Below are positions 23,187-36,350 of a stretch of 64,000 nt of DNA, in pieces. The notes under the pieces are model-generated. The model was not told the DNA's origin and searched no databases. It saw only the letters and a program-made list of their open reading frames with translations. The stretch covers positions 19,228,438 to 19,292,437 of the forward strand of contig JAJEKV010000013.1 of the NCBI GenBank assembly GCA_021234155.1, read 5' to 3'. A program made the translations under genes and the position numbers. Position 1 is the first letter of the stretch; every line of letters starts with the position of its first letter. This stretch comes from Isoetes taiwanensis (taxonomy: Eukaryota; Streptophyta; Lycopodiopsida; Isoetales; Isoetaceae).

Positions 23187-24326
23187 TCATCTGTTCTGAA
23201 AATTTAAAAACTTGAGACAAATAGCAAACATGAAGGCAAAGAAAGCTGTGAACCCTATCACTACGGCAGCAACCACGCCAAGAAAGTCGTGCTCAAATCC
23301 AAAGTTATTCTCAACGTAAGACTTCACAGGGATTGAGGAACCATCTCTTTGAGCCATTGGCTTATCTATGTCACCATACTGGGAGGCAATCACTCCATAT
23401 ATTGTCCATGCCACTGGACAGATATAGTAGTACCATATCCACCATTTTGGAATTTTCTGTGTGCACATTGAGGGAAAATTAATATCCAGTTTTTGAGCTC
23501 AATATTCCAAATTCCAATGCATAAACCTGACTTACTGGCTTGTGAATCATAAAGCCTGAGAAGAGGTTGAATAGGGAGAAGAATGCTGATGCCGCAATGG
23601 CAGCGACTTCAGACGAAGGTGTAATGGCTACTGCTAGCATACCATAGTATGTAAAGTAGAGAAGAGTGAAGCACATATGGAAAATGTACCAAGAGAACTT
23701 TTTCAAGCTCCACTCGAAATTTATCATTGCATATGTGACACATCCATATAATATTGTTTGGGCGAAAATATATGGTACTTCAATAAGAACCTGTAAGTAC
23801 ATGGGAATAAACAGACATCGTGAATATTATTAAAGATCTCCCACAGATAAGATGAACTTGCCTGTGATATGGCATAAGGTAAGGCAGAGTACATCCCAGC
23901 AGCTCGTTCTCGGTAGAAGACAGTACGCTCAGTGTCTACCACAGGCTGAACTGAAGAAGAGTTTGATATCCCGAGAAAGATAACAGCAACATATAGAGCC
24001 CCCAATACAGTGTTAATATTTTCCTGTTTATTCCTGTAGGAAAAAAGTGTTTTGTTGAATCTGATTATGCGTTCGATGCATTTCAGGCATATTCTTACCA
24101 CTTCTGCCCAACTCTCCAGAATATTGTACCAAAAACAAATCCAGTTCCCAATGTGAATAAAAACTTGACAAATGTGTAGTTTGGGGTGCGCCAATACGTC
24201 CATGAATGTTTCCATAGGCAGCATTGCAGTTGTTCCCAGGTATTCAAGGAATATTCTGTTGGAAAATATAAATCTTTTGCATCTGGTGCAGGAATACTCA
24301 GCTCCTTGGCTAAGGATATGTTATGC
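23187..24326 (-). other. ABCG gene part 4: TMD2 and C-terminus (exons 21-24)
   Basis: Exons: 24326-24099, 24033-23862, 23790-23536, 23456-23187. Exon 21 has [16 protein letters not shown] and [12 protein letters not shown]. Exon 22 has [20 protein letters not shown], a PDR hallmark, and ends with a GC donor (CAG|GCAAGT). Exon 23 has IEVPY and membrane helices. Exon 24 has [20 protein letters not shown] and a final helix, ending KFLNFQNR-stop. All in frame. Confidence 0.85.
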
Positions 24327-27300
24327 CTGCACACCCGTGCTGTTATGCAGTTAGTCAAGTTCTATTACTCTAAGCTGTCCGTTCAGGTTGCGACTCAAAC
24401 ATATTGGTACTTATTTAATGCCATGTATCTATTTATTGTCAAGAAAGTACTTAATTGATGCCATGTATCTTTTTATTGTTAAGGAACAAAATGCTCACTG
24501 GAATAAAGCAGATTGCCTATAAATCTCTGCAAAGTCTACCCCTATGCTTTGTTCAATTGAGGTTGATGTAACCTCTAGCATCCAAGCGGCTGGGTTGCAT
24601 CCATCCGTGATTAGGGACACCGGGAATTTCCTGTGCACAAAGATGTTCATTGAAGAAGCACTTCTATAATGCATTTCTAAAGAACAATATTCTAGAATTT
24701 GCACCTCAAGGTACTCAATAAGTTTATGGGAACGATGGCCAAGTTGGCCAGTGTATATAATTTGGCCTCCTCTTTTAAGCAGAAGTAACTGCACAAGACA
24801 CGTTGTAGTAATAAGCATAGCATGGTTGTGAAACGTGAAAAAGCTAAAATGATGGCAACTTACTTCATCGAATGCTTCAAATATCTCGATACTGGGTTGA
24901 TGGATGGTGCACACTACTGCAATCGCCCTGTATCCACAGTATTACTTAATTGTCCGCGATGACAATTGCTGCTGCCCTTGCATCCAGGCCAGAAGTAGGC
25001 TCATCCATGAAGATAATCGAGGGATTTGCAACAAGCTCTACAGCTATGGTTAATCTTTTACGTTGCTCAGTTGATAAGCCAGTCACACCAGGCAGACCAA
25101 CAATTGCACCTCTTAAATTATCAAGTTCAACCAAACTCATGACCTCATCAATAAAATTCTGCAGATGATGCAACTAAAATTAGTTATCTTTACTAACAAG
25201 TAAGCAGGTCGTTTCTGTACCATTTTCTTTTCTGTGTTGATACTTGATGAAAGACGCGTCCAACCAGAGAAAAGCAATGATTCATATACAGTAAGTTGAG
25301 GAGAATGTATATCATTTTGTTCACAATAACCTGAGACTCGAGTAAATGTTTTTTGCTGCTTTTGAAATCCAGATACGCATATTGATCCTTCAATGTAACC
25401 AATTGTTTTCCTGCCTGCCAGGACGTCCATTAGTGTGGTCTTACCAGCGCCACTCACCCCCATCAATGATGTAAGAACTCCTGGTCGAAAGTATCCAGTT
25501 ATGTTGCGCAATAGCTGTATTCTAGTATCCTTCTCACCTGCCACCTTCATTTCCTGCAGATTATATATTAATCATCATCAAACCCACATCGTTTCCTGAA
25601 GGTCTGGTCTTAAAAACTTACAGAGGGCATATCAACGTAATGGTTTATGTTTTGGAAAGAGACTGACAAGGCTCAAAAGTGCAGTATCATTCCTTTTCTC
25701 TGATGCTTTTCTATAATACCAGTCATTGTTGATTCAGGTAAGCTAGCTCTGAAACGACAATTCTTGGCAATTCTGCTTTGAACCTGCATTCATTTGACGA
25801 TATATTCATTTCAAAGGTAATTAGTTCAAGCAGATAAAAGCAGCAATATTGCTGGTTTTACATGCATCTTTTAATATTACCTGAATTGCTAAGGTAGACA
25901 GCCTGTGAGAATCTTCAAACAGGAATCTCCACAGAGATGGCAAGCTTGGGATATATGAAGTGCTGTTTCAAGAAGAATACATTCAGGTTGCCATAATAAC
26001 GTGCTAGTCAAATGCGGGTGGTTTCTAGAACTTACGATTAAGGTATTCAATTGTCAAAGTAAATATGACATTGAAAAGTGCAACAAAACCAACTAGAGCT
26101 GAAATATCAATCCAGTACCAATAACTCCTTGTGAAGAGTTCATGTGATTCCAGTGCTTGAACTCCTATGTTCCCATTTTCCTATTTGCACAGATTAAATT
26201 TTGTACAATTAGTTCACGTAATGGCCCCATGAATACTGTGAACTATCTTGGAAGCTTATAACCTTGTTCCAACGTGATGAAAGGAATTCATTTATACTGA
26301 CAGCATTTTCTGCATATTGCAATGGTGAAATCCAGAACCCCCATATCCACCATTTAGGAATAGTATCTGCAGTTGAGAATTTGATAGTGAAGCACCGATC
26401 ATGCCCATTGATGACTATCTATTTGATCTACTTACCACTGGGAATAAGGAATCCTCCAAGAAGCACAAAAAGAAGAACAATAAAGGATCCTCCTGCATTA
26501 GCCAGTACCAACGTCCGGAATACTCCAGCAAGGATGCGGAAAAGTGATGATGCCATCTGATTAACAAGGAAAAGCACAAGAAACTGGCGGAAAAACCTGA
26601 AAGATTCTAGACTCTGTTGGTGTAATGTAGTCAAATTATTGAAGAATACAAGACTATATGGTAGCAAGGTTACCTGCCAGCTTCTGGAGCAAAACCAGTC
26701 ACAAAATACGTCATTGATACCCAAACTGAAGTTTCAGCAAGGGCAACAGGGATGCTAAGGATATAAGCTGATAAACTAAACGTCCATGCTGGGTAGAAAA
26801 GGAGATCCCTTTGCTTATAGAGTACAGGAAGGCGTTTAATTGTCAGTGCAAGATCAGCAAACCCATTGAACATGGCCGTGAGGAGGGAGAAGTACAGACT
26901 GCCAAGGTATAGGTCTGCATCATTGACCGATCTTTGATGCATTCTTGTACGCAGAAATAAAGTCATCGAAACAAAGGCCATAAGCATAACCTTCATTACA
27001 AATAATCAATGGATCAAAATATGAGAAATGGATAAGAAAGATTATTTATGAACTTCACCTGCACAATCCGGAAAATATAAATGAACAAATTGCGTTTAAA
27101 TAAGAGAATTTCTCTATCCAATAGGATCTTGAATAATTCTTTTTTGCTCAGTGCATATTTTTTAAAAACAAGTGCTGCTTTGGCGCTAGAATCCTTGTAA
27201 AATGGACACAAGAGTTGGCCATTCAAGTTTTGTCCAACATGATAATCCTTAAATCTTTGTGCAAAGTCTTCCACTGTCACATACTTATATGGCTTTGTTT

Positions 27301-29895
27301 TGTGTAACCAATATTGCTCCTGGTCCTTGTGTGATGTGACCTGTTCCATTGCTAGGATGTAAGAGGATCATCTAGGAACTGAAGGTATAAGGCAAAGGAC
27401 AAGTTACCTCTTGCAAGAAGTCTGCATGACCTTTCCTATCTGGACATTTGAAGCCACAAGTCTCAAAAAAGTCCAGCACATGCTCCTGGGGCCCATGATA
27501 TACTACTTGGCCCTCACATAGCAAAAGTATGTCATCGAAGAGATTGTATGTCTCTGGTGAGGGCTGAAGCAGTGATATCATTGTTGTGGTTTCCAATGCA
27601 TGCACCAATTGCTGGAAGCACTTCATAATCTGATGGGTTGTAGAGCTATCTAGACCAGTTGATATATTATCCATGAATAGGGTTCTTGCTGGCCCGACTA
27701 CCATTTCTCCTGTAGATTCATGCACAAAATGATGGAGACAAAATTAAGTTCTATAAAGAACACTTTGAATCAAACATGTAATTGGTTGCTGTTCTTACCC
27801 GTTGTAACACGTTTCTTTTGGCCACCAGAAATTCCCCTTTGCATGTTATCACCAACAATAGTGTCCGCGCATATATCAAGGTCAAGTATCTGGAAGTCGG
27901 GGCTCAAATTATGCCAATCTTTTTTCTCCTTAAAGAGAAGCTCATGCCTTCAAGATGTAATGCATCACTTAAACACATACCTTCAAGATGTAGTCTGTCA
28001 TTATTTTGCTCTGGACTTCCTTGTCGGCTATGGCCTATGAAGGAAATAAGAAAAGATGTCTGACAATTAACTTTAGCTGTTAATGGAATAGGGACACTCC
28101 CATGATATAGAACATACTTTCATGAAAAGGTCAAGTTCTGCATCACAAATTATCCCAGCTTGCTTCTCTCTCTTTGTTATTTCAGAAGTCAATTCTACAC
28201 GAAACAGAAATTTGGTATGAATGCAAGATTAGTTTCATATGTTTATGCCAATGAGACTTACCATGTCTTATGCCTGGCCCTTGACATCGTGCAGAGAATT
28301 CAAGTGTCTCTCTGACAGTCATCTCTCCAGTGTGCAAATCGTCTTGGCTAATGTAAGCTGATGTTTTCTCAGGCACAAACTGATGGAGTTCATGCCCATT
28401 GTATGACACCTTTCCTATAACCTGATATAAGAACGTTAAGAGAATTGCCATGTTTCTTGGAAGTAAATATCACATGTGAAGACTCACCTTAAGTTCTTTA
28501 CCAAGTTTATTAGCAAGAGCCAAAAGCAAAGTAGTCTTGCCAGAACCTGGTGGCCCAAGCAGTAGAGTCATCCTAGAGAATAGGACCAAGAAAGTTGGAA
28601 TTATGAAGTTTAAAATTTTATCAACGTCAACCTCTACCTTCCTGGCTTGATTATTCCACTAACATCTTTGAGTATATTTAATTTCACCTTCTTTGCAACA
28701 GAAATCCCAATAAGCCGCAAAATGACCTGTAAATAAAAGCTCTAGCACTATTAAAACAGTTGATGGACCCTCTAGTTCCAAAACAGATAGATGAATAAGA
28801 AAGGGGAGGATGCATGTGGTGGTAGTAGAATAGTCTGCTACCATTTTATCATACCTACCTTCGTACATGCCTGTTTGTGCTACTTAGGGATCCTTGCAAA
28901 AAATTCTTGTATTTCATGAGTTTTGTTTCTTATGAGCATTGCACATAAAATTGAAGGGTAATACAAATATCAAAAGAAGCCAAAACAAAATAATATCGAT
29001 TCCTTATTGTCAGATTGTCTGTACCTATTGCAAGTCAAAATAACAAAATGTTAAACCTGTTGGAACAATGTTATTTGAAACAAATTTTTGAATATCAAAC
29101 ACCTGAACAGAGACTTTCCCGTGATGTCTATTGTCTCCATAAAAATGAGTTTGGCCTTGTGTTCAATGGATGATGGCGCAACATATAAAACATCATTTAA
29201 AGCAGGTCCTCTAAATGCCTCTTCAGACTAAGATCAACTAAAGTCAGCAATTGTTAAGGAAGACAGGAGGATAAAGGCCGTGGACAATCTAGATCTTCGT
29301 TATTAATCTCTAAATTTTAAACAAGCTATACAATCAGCCTACCTCAAGCATGTTCCTGGCAGCATTTAAGAAAGTTGGAAGAGCTCTTTGGCCTGCATAA
29401 CATTCCGCCTGTACATTCAGGTGGTCATATCGAACTTCTACTCTTGGCAATTCCATTCCCACTCTACAGAATAACCACCACTGTTAATAAAAACAAGCAG
29501 ACTTTTCCTCATTCTGAGGATGACACAATTCTACTAATTACTTCTTTCTTAGACCTCGAAATGCGGTCTCGGAGTTTCTGAAGTATCCTCCCATGGTCTT
29601 GATCCACCACCTTGAGCAATCTATCAATAAATTCGTGTCTTTCCTTCAATCCAAGTTGGGTGACATCTACCTCCTCAGTTGTTAAATGGCCTTCAGCAGA
29701 GTAATTGTCGAGAATGCTTGTTCTGACGCGGTTGTAAGATGGTAGCTTCTCAAGAGCTGCCCACATAAGTGCCTCTTCATCGTCTTGTGCAGGACCTGGA
29801 AAAGCACTAAAACTTCGCCTGCTACTATTACTCTGGCTGCTCAATCTTCTGTTGCTATTCAACGATACAGCATGCAAATTTTCTCCATGGGCCAT
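23187..29895 (-). CDS. Full-size ABCG (pleiotropic drug resistance type) transporter, 24 exons, frame-disrupted
   Basis: Start [14 protein letters not shown] at 29895, stop at 23187. I count 24 exons with GT-AG borders (one GC-AG) totalling about 1448 codons, the usual size of plant PDR transporters, in the order NBD1-TMD1-NBD2-TMD2. Exons are given in the four sub-entries. The family sits in the plasma membrane and exports hydrophobic or hormone-like compounds using ATP. Oddities: an in-frame TGA in exon 16 (25675-25673), frame breaks in exon 18 (about 24960-24920) and exon 20 (about 24615), and Asn instead of Glu after the NBD1 Walker B Asp. All other signature motifs are intact. Either a young pseudogene or a working gene with assembly errors. 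Family assignment is certain; substrate is unknown. Confidence 0.9.
24499..25962 (-). other. ABCG gene part 3: linker and NBD2 (exons 15-20)
   Basis: Exons: 25962-25881, 25783-25622, 25553-25221, 25158-24864, 24788-24705, 24630-24499. Exon 16 reads KGMILHF[19 protein letters not shown], where the family has an unbroken frame. Exon 17 has Walker [10 protein letters not shown] and [12 protein letters not shown]. Exon 18 has [10 protein letters not shown] and Walker [16 protein letters not shown] with normal Glu, then loses frame before [16 protein letters not shown]. Exon 19 has [17 protein letters not shown]. Exon 20 changes frame between EIPGVP and [13 protein letters not shown]. Confidence 0.85.
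26036..27340 (-). other. ABCG gene part 2: TMD1 (exons 10-14)
   Basis: Exons: 27340-27059, 26990-26674, 26596-26436, 26366-26263, 26180-26036. Exon 10 starts [11 protein letters not shown], the usual link after NBD1. Exon 11 encodes membrane helices and [15 protein letters not shown], a hallmark of plant PDRs. Exon 12 has a hydrophobic run ending GGFLIPSGK. Exon 13 has [20 protein letters not shown], the PDR signature before the large extracellular loop. Exon 14 ends TMD1. Confidence 0.85.
27340..29895 (-). other. ABCG gene part 1: N-terminus and NBD1 (exons 1-9)
   Basis: Exons: 29895-29555, 29463-29343, 28726-28638, 28572-28488, 28421-28262, 28194-28118, 28034-27981, 27889-27799, 27709-27408. 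Exon 1 has [19 protein letters not shown], the plant PDR N-terminal motif. Exon 4 holds Walker [10 protein letters not shown]. Exon 5 has [18 protein letters not shown], the Q-loop region. Exon 8 has the signature [11 protein letters not shown]. Exon 9 has [14 protein letters not shown], where family members have Glu after Asp. The first introns are the longest (exon 2 to 3 is about 600 bases). Confidence 0.85.
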
Positions 29896-31050
29896 TTCTT
29901 ATTAAGTTCTATATTCCCGACTTATGTGCAGGTATGTTCCAATTTGCATAGCAAGTAGATATGGCCTTGGTGGTTTAAATGCACATTAAGATTGAAGCAC
30001 CTGAGCGCTTTGTATGTACCAGGATGTGTCAATGGCAACCGTAGAAAAAATGTGAGGTCAATCTATAGGGATAGACCTAGTCAACGCTTGACTTCGTCAA
30101 GATCGCCTTTTGTACTAGCCAAGAAAACCTTTTGGGTTTCATTTTAATGTAAGGTAACCATTGGATAGATTGGCTAAATCAAGCCAACAAAACTTTGTGA
30201 TTTTATTCTTTTTCTAAACGACGTGGACGATTATGACCAACTAGCAACTAGCAAGATACTCACATCTAAAAAGGTTCTTCAAAAGCACATACAGCCATAA
30301 ATGCAATTTGCCCATTTCACACTCTTTTCGACGCAGAAGCTCTCAGCATCATTCTATACGTGTTCTTAAAGTAATTAAATTTTGTTCTTTATCCCACAGA
30401 AACAAGATTTCTTTTTTAGCACGTTTGCAGAAACACAAGACAATTTGAAGCAATTTTAGAGTGTCCACGTTGCTGCCAACTAGAATTTTTGTCCACGTGG
30501 ATACACCTACAACAGTTGGATTTCATCTACGGCTGTGGAAATTCATGGAAATTCCACATGTTCAGGGTAGTTAGGAGCGCTTGAGGTTCGATCGCTTCTC
30601 CGACCCTTGCTTGTTCAGCATCTTAAAACTTTTTCTCCGTCCGTCCAGGAGCTAGAGACTTTGAGAACAGGTTTTCAAGTTTCTCAGGGTTCGATCCAGC
30701 TTATTTTGGTTGCACAGGAATGCCACTCCAGCCTATTTTACATCGTTCTCATTATTTTCATTTGTATCTTGGCTAGGAAAGCCCAAAAGGGCCGTTACTT
30801 CAAGCATCTGAGTTGTTCTTTTTATGCTGTTCTTGGGCCGTAAGAAGTATTAGGGTAATGATCCTTCTTCTTTTTCGTATCCTCTTCAACCATTTCATTC
30901 GTGGAAACTTTCTGACTGACTACCATGGATGGATGCTACGATACTATGCCTCATTTGGTGCCCTGTCTGTTACCTAGGGCATACAACTCTTGTTTTAAGC
31001 TAAAATGGCTCCAGCATGCTTCGAATGATCTGGCCAACTGTCTGGATGGG
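29896..31050. other. Spacer upstream of the ABCG gene, with a dispersed repeat
   Basis: No coding sense seen. 30155-30360 resembles 39265-39490 (GATAGATTGG.TAA.TCAAGC; later GCAATT..CCCATT.CACA). 30405-30540 resembles 38310-38450 (GCACGTTTGCA.AAACAC and TTTGAAGCAATTTTAG). The ABCG promoter should lie in 29896-30150; I see no clear TATA box. Confidence 0.45.
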
Positions 31051-31058
31051 AGAATGCC

Positions 31059-31768
31059 TTGAATGATCTGGCCGACTGGGAGCTGCCTATTTTTGCTAAG
31101 CGACTACTCTGGTCGCCTCTGATCAGAGCTCTGAGGTATAGAAAACAAGAATATCCCAGGTCTATTTATTTTACCGGAATGCTGGATCTGTGCTTTAGTA
31201 AGGGTACAATGCCGGATCTGTGCCATACGAACCTGGTTAGCCATGTACTTGTATTTGAAGAGGTCTGCATTGATCCACTAAGTATGACAAACGGATTTAG
31301 AACTATTCCGGTTTTGCTTTGCCGGGTAAGTTTGCAAAATTTTTAGAAGAATACGCAATGCTACGAATTTGCAATGGCTTTTATGCATTTTTATCTAAAT
31401 AGCAGGGGTTGTAAATCATGGTCCAATGTTCTTTATTGGTTCTATTGATCCGTTTGTTATGCTTTAACATATAGAATGTTGCTTCTTCTGTCCCAGGGTT
31501 TGGCCTTGCATTGATGACTTTAGTTGCAGCATTATTTTCTGCTTTGGTTGCCAGGCTTTCTTGTACAACTGGAACAAGGATCTCTCTCTATGCTGGATCA
31601 GAACGGATAGGGGGTTTCCTTATGCTAATACTTTTTGCTGTGGTAACTGTTATTTTCATCTACTTCAAGATTGCACTTACAATTTATGTCAGTGAGGCAG
31701 CTAAGAGTGAACAAGTGCATAATCTTGCTGGGGATCATACCATTTATTCCAAGAGATTAGATTCGTAA
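31059..31768 (+). CDS. Unidentified two-exon membrane protein candidate
   Basis: A frame from 31059 reaches a good donor at 31325 (CCGG|GTAAGT). An acceptor at 31495 (TGTCCCAG|GG) opens GFGLALMTLVAALFSALVAR, then a second hydrophobic run FLMLILFAVVTVIFIYFKIA and a polar tail ending at 31768. Two membrane helices are therefore predicted in exon 2. I do not recognise the family. The upstream exon has no clear protein character, so the start is unsure. Could be a fragment of a larger transporter gene. Confidence 0.25.
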
Positions 31769-34631
31769 TAAAGATAGGGCAGTGTGAATGTTCAACCGTT
31801 CTATGACAGCCAATCCTATTTTTGCTATTGGACTGTGAAAGGGTGTGGTATTAGCTCAAAGTCATTGATAAGAAGGAGCGCGGATAATCATTCAATGAAG
31901 CTGCATAAATCTGTATGTCAATGACATGGATTAGATTGAACATATAAACGAATCCAGTATTTCAAGCATCTATAGATTATTGATGACTTCTAGATGTGAT
32001 AGATTGCTTGGTTCTAGAAGATCAATACAAATCTGATCCATAAACATGGACAAGTAAAATGTTACCTGAACACATCTAAGTAAGAATTTAAAATCAAAAT
32101 ATAAATATTGCAATGTTGAAGACTAAGATCTACTTTGTTAATTTGGGATTATCCGGTATGGTCGAAAATGTTTTTGGATTTTTTTTTTTAATTGATTTCC
32201 TAAGATTTTGTGGGTTTTCGGCGGCCGTGAAATATTTCCGTCATTCCAAAAATCGGGACAAGTTTGTGTGGTTTAAAGGGGTTTTTGGATTTTTGGGCAA
32301 TCTCATCTGCGTTGCTCCACGATTGCATGATCCTATATCCATGCGATTTCAAGCATCTGTCGCATAGATTTTGGTTAGCGATTCTCTGCAGATAAGAGTT
32401 CAAAATTTTAACCACTGCCGGACGGAAGAACATGCCAAGGGAAAAAATTTTGGCACTGTCGGATCATCTGGGAGAGAGCTTACTACAGTAAAAATCATGT
32501 TTTTTTATTGTCTGTGTCGCATTAATTAGGTTTTTCCATAACTTTGTCTTTCGCTTCTATTCAGGCGGCTGCTTTTTTCTTCTTTGTGGTTGTGTTCCTT
32601 CATGATGGCCTTTATTGCATCAGGTTTTTGCTGCATTTGGAATTATGGTTATGTGAATGGTTCTGTCATCGGATGCACCAAGGCTCTCATCGCAACTTCT
32701 TTTGCACTGTACAAAACAACGTCCACAGGGTTTTGGTGAGCTCATATTTTTTTTAAGGAAATTTGTATCTTGCTATGTAATTTGCATAGGATGTTTTTGC
32801 TCTATGGTACATGATCTTTCTCAGGATTTGCTACTAAATGACCTTTAAATGGCGTTCATTTGGCCATCTTCAATTCTAGATGTGGGATTTTTCTCTGCAA
32901 AACGTGTCTTCATATGCTGCATAGACCTTAAATTAGCAAGATTGAACCTCTTGAATTGCCTCCATATTGTGCAGGTCTGATGCTTTTGCATATCTGCTCA
33001 ACCTAGCTTGCCATTGCTTAATTTGGGGCTGATTGAGAAGTGACCTTTATTGAATCTCTAAATACTTCATTGTATATTGTTTTCCTTCCAAGGTAATTTA
33101 TTGCTTCTACTCAATTAAAGATGTTGAATTCTTGATATAGAACTAGATGGAGCTCTTAAAATAGAAGAGCCAACTATATTACTCTTCAGTTTATTTAATT
33201 GGCAGGCCTAGATCCAGGCGGAGGAACAGGCTTTAGGCATGTCTCACCGTAAATTAGCAAAGATATTAGTGTGAATAGACTGAGGCGAAAAGACTGAGGC
33301 AAAAGTGCTGACACATTATGTGGATGCTTCACTATATCAGGTCACTTTCAGCTCACTTTTGATGTCTTGCCTTTTGAAGTTGTCTTGCTCGAATCTTGAA
33401 AATATGAATTCTTTAGTGAATGTCTTTGTAGCTTTGTAGCGTTTTTTGTCCATTCGACTCATTCCACTCAGTTGGCACTATGTTCAGTTACTACTATGAT
33501 CTCAGTTCTATGTTGTATCCCTATGTTGGTGATCATCTCAACTAGCATTATGATCTCAACAGACTCAACTAGCACTGTGATCTCTTTTGCTTTGTCATAG
33601 ATATTAGGCAGATGTCAATCTTTTGCTTCAACATAGATATTTGGCAAGCCATAGTCATAGTTTAGATTGAACAAATATGAAATATATACTAGCTTAAAAA
33701 ACTGGATGGATTGAACAGGTCCCATTGACTCTACTTTATCCCTAAACAAGTATGTTGGTAGGTCAAATTTTGGAATTTGCTTATTGGCATATGAGTTGAA
33801 GTGCTTACATTTTTTGTCGGGTCGCATTGTTACATATGTCCAACAACTGTATCGCTCAATACAAGAGATTGTTGCTATGCTTGGCAATGGAGAAAGAACT
33901 GATCTCTAGAGTCTTGGGGTGGATCAACTTGCTTGCCTTAGTAGATTTATTCGTTATGGCTAGAACTCTTAGCCAGACGCTTGAAAGCTGGAATTGATGC
34001 CAGTGGTGACCAATAGTCACAAGCCAGTGATACAGCCTTGCCTTGCAGCCAGATTGTTTCCAGATTGAGGGACAATTGTACATTCCTAGCACTTTACCTT
34101 TGATCTTCTATTAATTAAAGGGTAGTCACTGTGCCTTCACAGTTTTCTACATTTTCTTGGCTTTCCAGTTTAGATTATTACTCATTAGTTATTTTTAATG
34201 CACTATTGCTTCTTAGAGCGTGGATGACTTCGTAGTTTAGTCTTTTACTGTTAACATTTGTAGTAATACCCTGCTGGAAACATGTGCCCACAATACCTAT
34301 ATCTTTGCAGGTCATCTCTGACTAGAAATTGTCATTCTGCATTTGGCACTAGATCATTATTTTGTACATTGACTTGAAAATTGTAAAGTGTACTTTCTCT
34401 GCTGTTATTTGGCAACAAAACTATTGGTTTAGGGCCCTTTCCTCTAATACATCTGTGTGTCAATATCAACACATATATTAGGCATGACTGCAACCCAAAA
34501 AATAAACTTGAGAGTGTGATTTCCTGTGCCAATACCAGCACATGCCAGATATGACTGCAATCAAGAAATGTACATGAGAGTGTGATTTCAAGTTCTTTAC
34601 TTTTTAGATCAATAATCTGCTCTATTTCTTT
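31769..34631. other. AT-rich spacer, nothing recognised
   Basis: Only short frames on both strands, without domain character. No RNA gene seen. Confidence 0.35.
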
Positions 34632-35118
34632 GCACTAGCATTGTGCATGTGATTTTTGAATGTACACGGTTTATTTTTATCAATTGTATCCGCAACTGTT
34701 TTTACTTTGTTTGTTGACGACCCTAGGCATGAAAAAAAATGCCGCGAGTGTCTGGCTGTTCTTCAATAGGAGGTGGAGCTTTCACGAGCTTGGTCCTTTC
34801 TATCCAAATGCTTGAGGAGCAGGGACTTCTTAAGAATCTCCAATCACGGAACAAAGGTAGCAATAACTTCTGCTCTAGCTGCACTAGCATTGTGCATGCG
34901 ATTTCTGAATGTACACAGTTTATTTTTATCCATTGTATCTGCAATTCTGTTTTTACTTTGTTTGTTGACATTCTAGGCATGAAAAAATGCACAGGTCCTG
35001 GCTGTTCTTGAATAGGAGGTGGAGCTTTCACAGAGCTTGCTTGGTCCTTTCTATCCAAATGCTTCAGGAACAGGACTTCTTAAGAATCTCCAGTCCTGGA
35101 ACAAAGGTAGCAATAACT
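34632..35118. repeat. Tandem duplication, about 250-base unit
   Basis: Two direct units. The first starts GCACTAGCATTGTGCATGTG (34632), the second GCACTAGCATTGTGCATGCG (34883). Both continue through TTTACTTTGTTTGTTGAC, GGCATGAAAAAA, AATAGGAGGTGGAGCTTTCAC and GGAACAAAGGTAGCAATAACT. Confidence 0.8.
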
Positions 35119-36192
35119 CCAGATTTTACTTCATGTCACAAGAAGGCAGTCTGAATCAACCACATTGAATGCAGTATCAAACCTTCTCTTTCTTGACACA
35201 CATGCTGGAGTTGGATGGTCATACTCTAATACTTCTACGGATTATGAGAATGTAATCGAAGCAGCAACATGTACGATATAAAGCCTGACAAAATTTAGGT
35301 ATACTTCACTCGACAACCTTGACCACTAATTGTCATGCAATGTGACAAGATGAATAATCCAGGAGAAGCGAGAAACCTACTATATGCAGTATCTTTCCTA
35401 CCATCCTGAAGACTTTCTTAGCTACTGGTGTTTATTGTGTAGGTGCAATTGCTAGCATGAGCTTATGGTCAACGAAGATACACCAGCATAGTTATTTCTC
35501 TGAAGCATCGGCAAGCAATTAAGCTTGGGTGTCAAGTCTTAACTCATCATTGAATTGGGTACCAGGACCTTGCAAATGAGAACCTGTAGCCAAGCAGTCC
35601 ATAGAAGTGGCGCCCTTTAACTTAGTAGGAGAATCTGACAATCCACTCTATGGAGGTTGAAAAGGCCACTGCAACATAGTTGCAATAATAGAATTCATAT
35701 CCCAATGTTGGTACTCAACGACTTGCTTGAGGCAGTACAAGAATCCAACTAATCCTATTTATAGGGAGTGCTTAGAAATCCCTGCAAATCTGTATGGATA
35801 GGTGAGATGTTGCATAGGAAATAAAATAGGTTAGATGGTTGGCACATGCATTTATAGTTTACGAAGGTTGAGTCCTGTATGCAAGATATATGAAACAAAG
35901 TTTGATCTAATGTTGTCATATGGCAGGTAGATAATAATGGACCAAGCTACTGCAGTTTGACTTATAGATAAGTGCACAGAGCATGCAGCGATGGGTGCTG
36001 CTACTATATAGGTTGGATTTTCTTACATGCAGGTCTGCGGGGCCTTGGGCATCAATTTCTAAGATCTTTGCATTGCCAATATTTGAATCGTGAGACTAGG
36101 TGGTATACAACATAGAGAAATGATGGTAAAGTGATTTGTGCTTTAGGCTTGCTGCTTTTAGACTCTGCACTGATGCTGGAAGCGCGTATCTC

Positions 36193-36350
36193 TCTTAATT
36201 GTTGCAGACGCTGATCCTGCAGATATGGTATAACTCATGCACAAAATATAAGAAACACATTGGTATGGCTTATGCACAAGATATAAGAAGCACAATCCCC
36301 TCTTAATTATTGCAGACATTGATCCTGCAGATATGATATGGCTTATGCAG
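36193..36350. repeat. Short tandem repeat, about 109-base period
   Basis: CTTAATTGTTGCAGACGCTG and its variant recur at about 36193 and 36302, each followed by GATCCTGCAGATATG and ATGGCTTATGCA-like or ACTCATGCA sequence. The surrounding 35119-36960 shows no gene. Confidence 0.6.
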
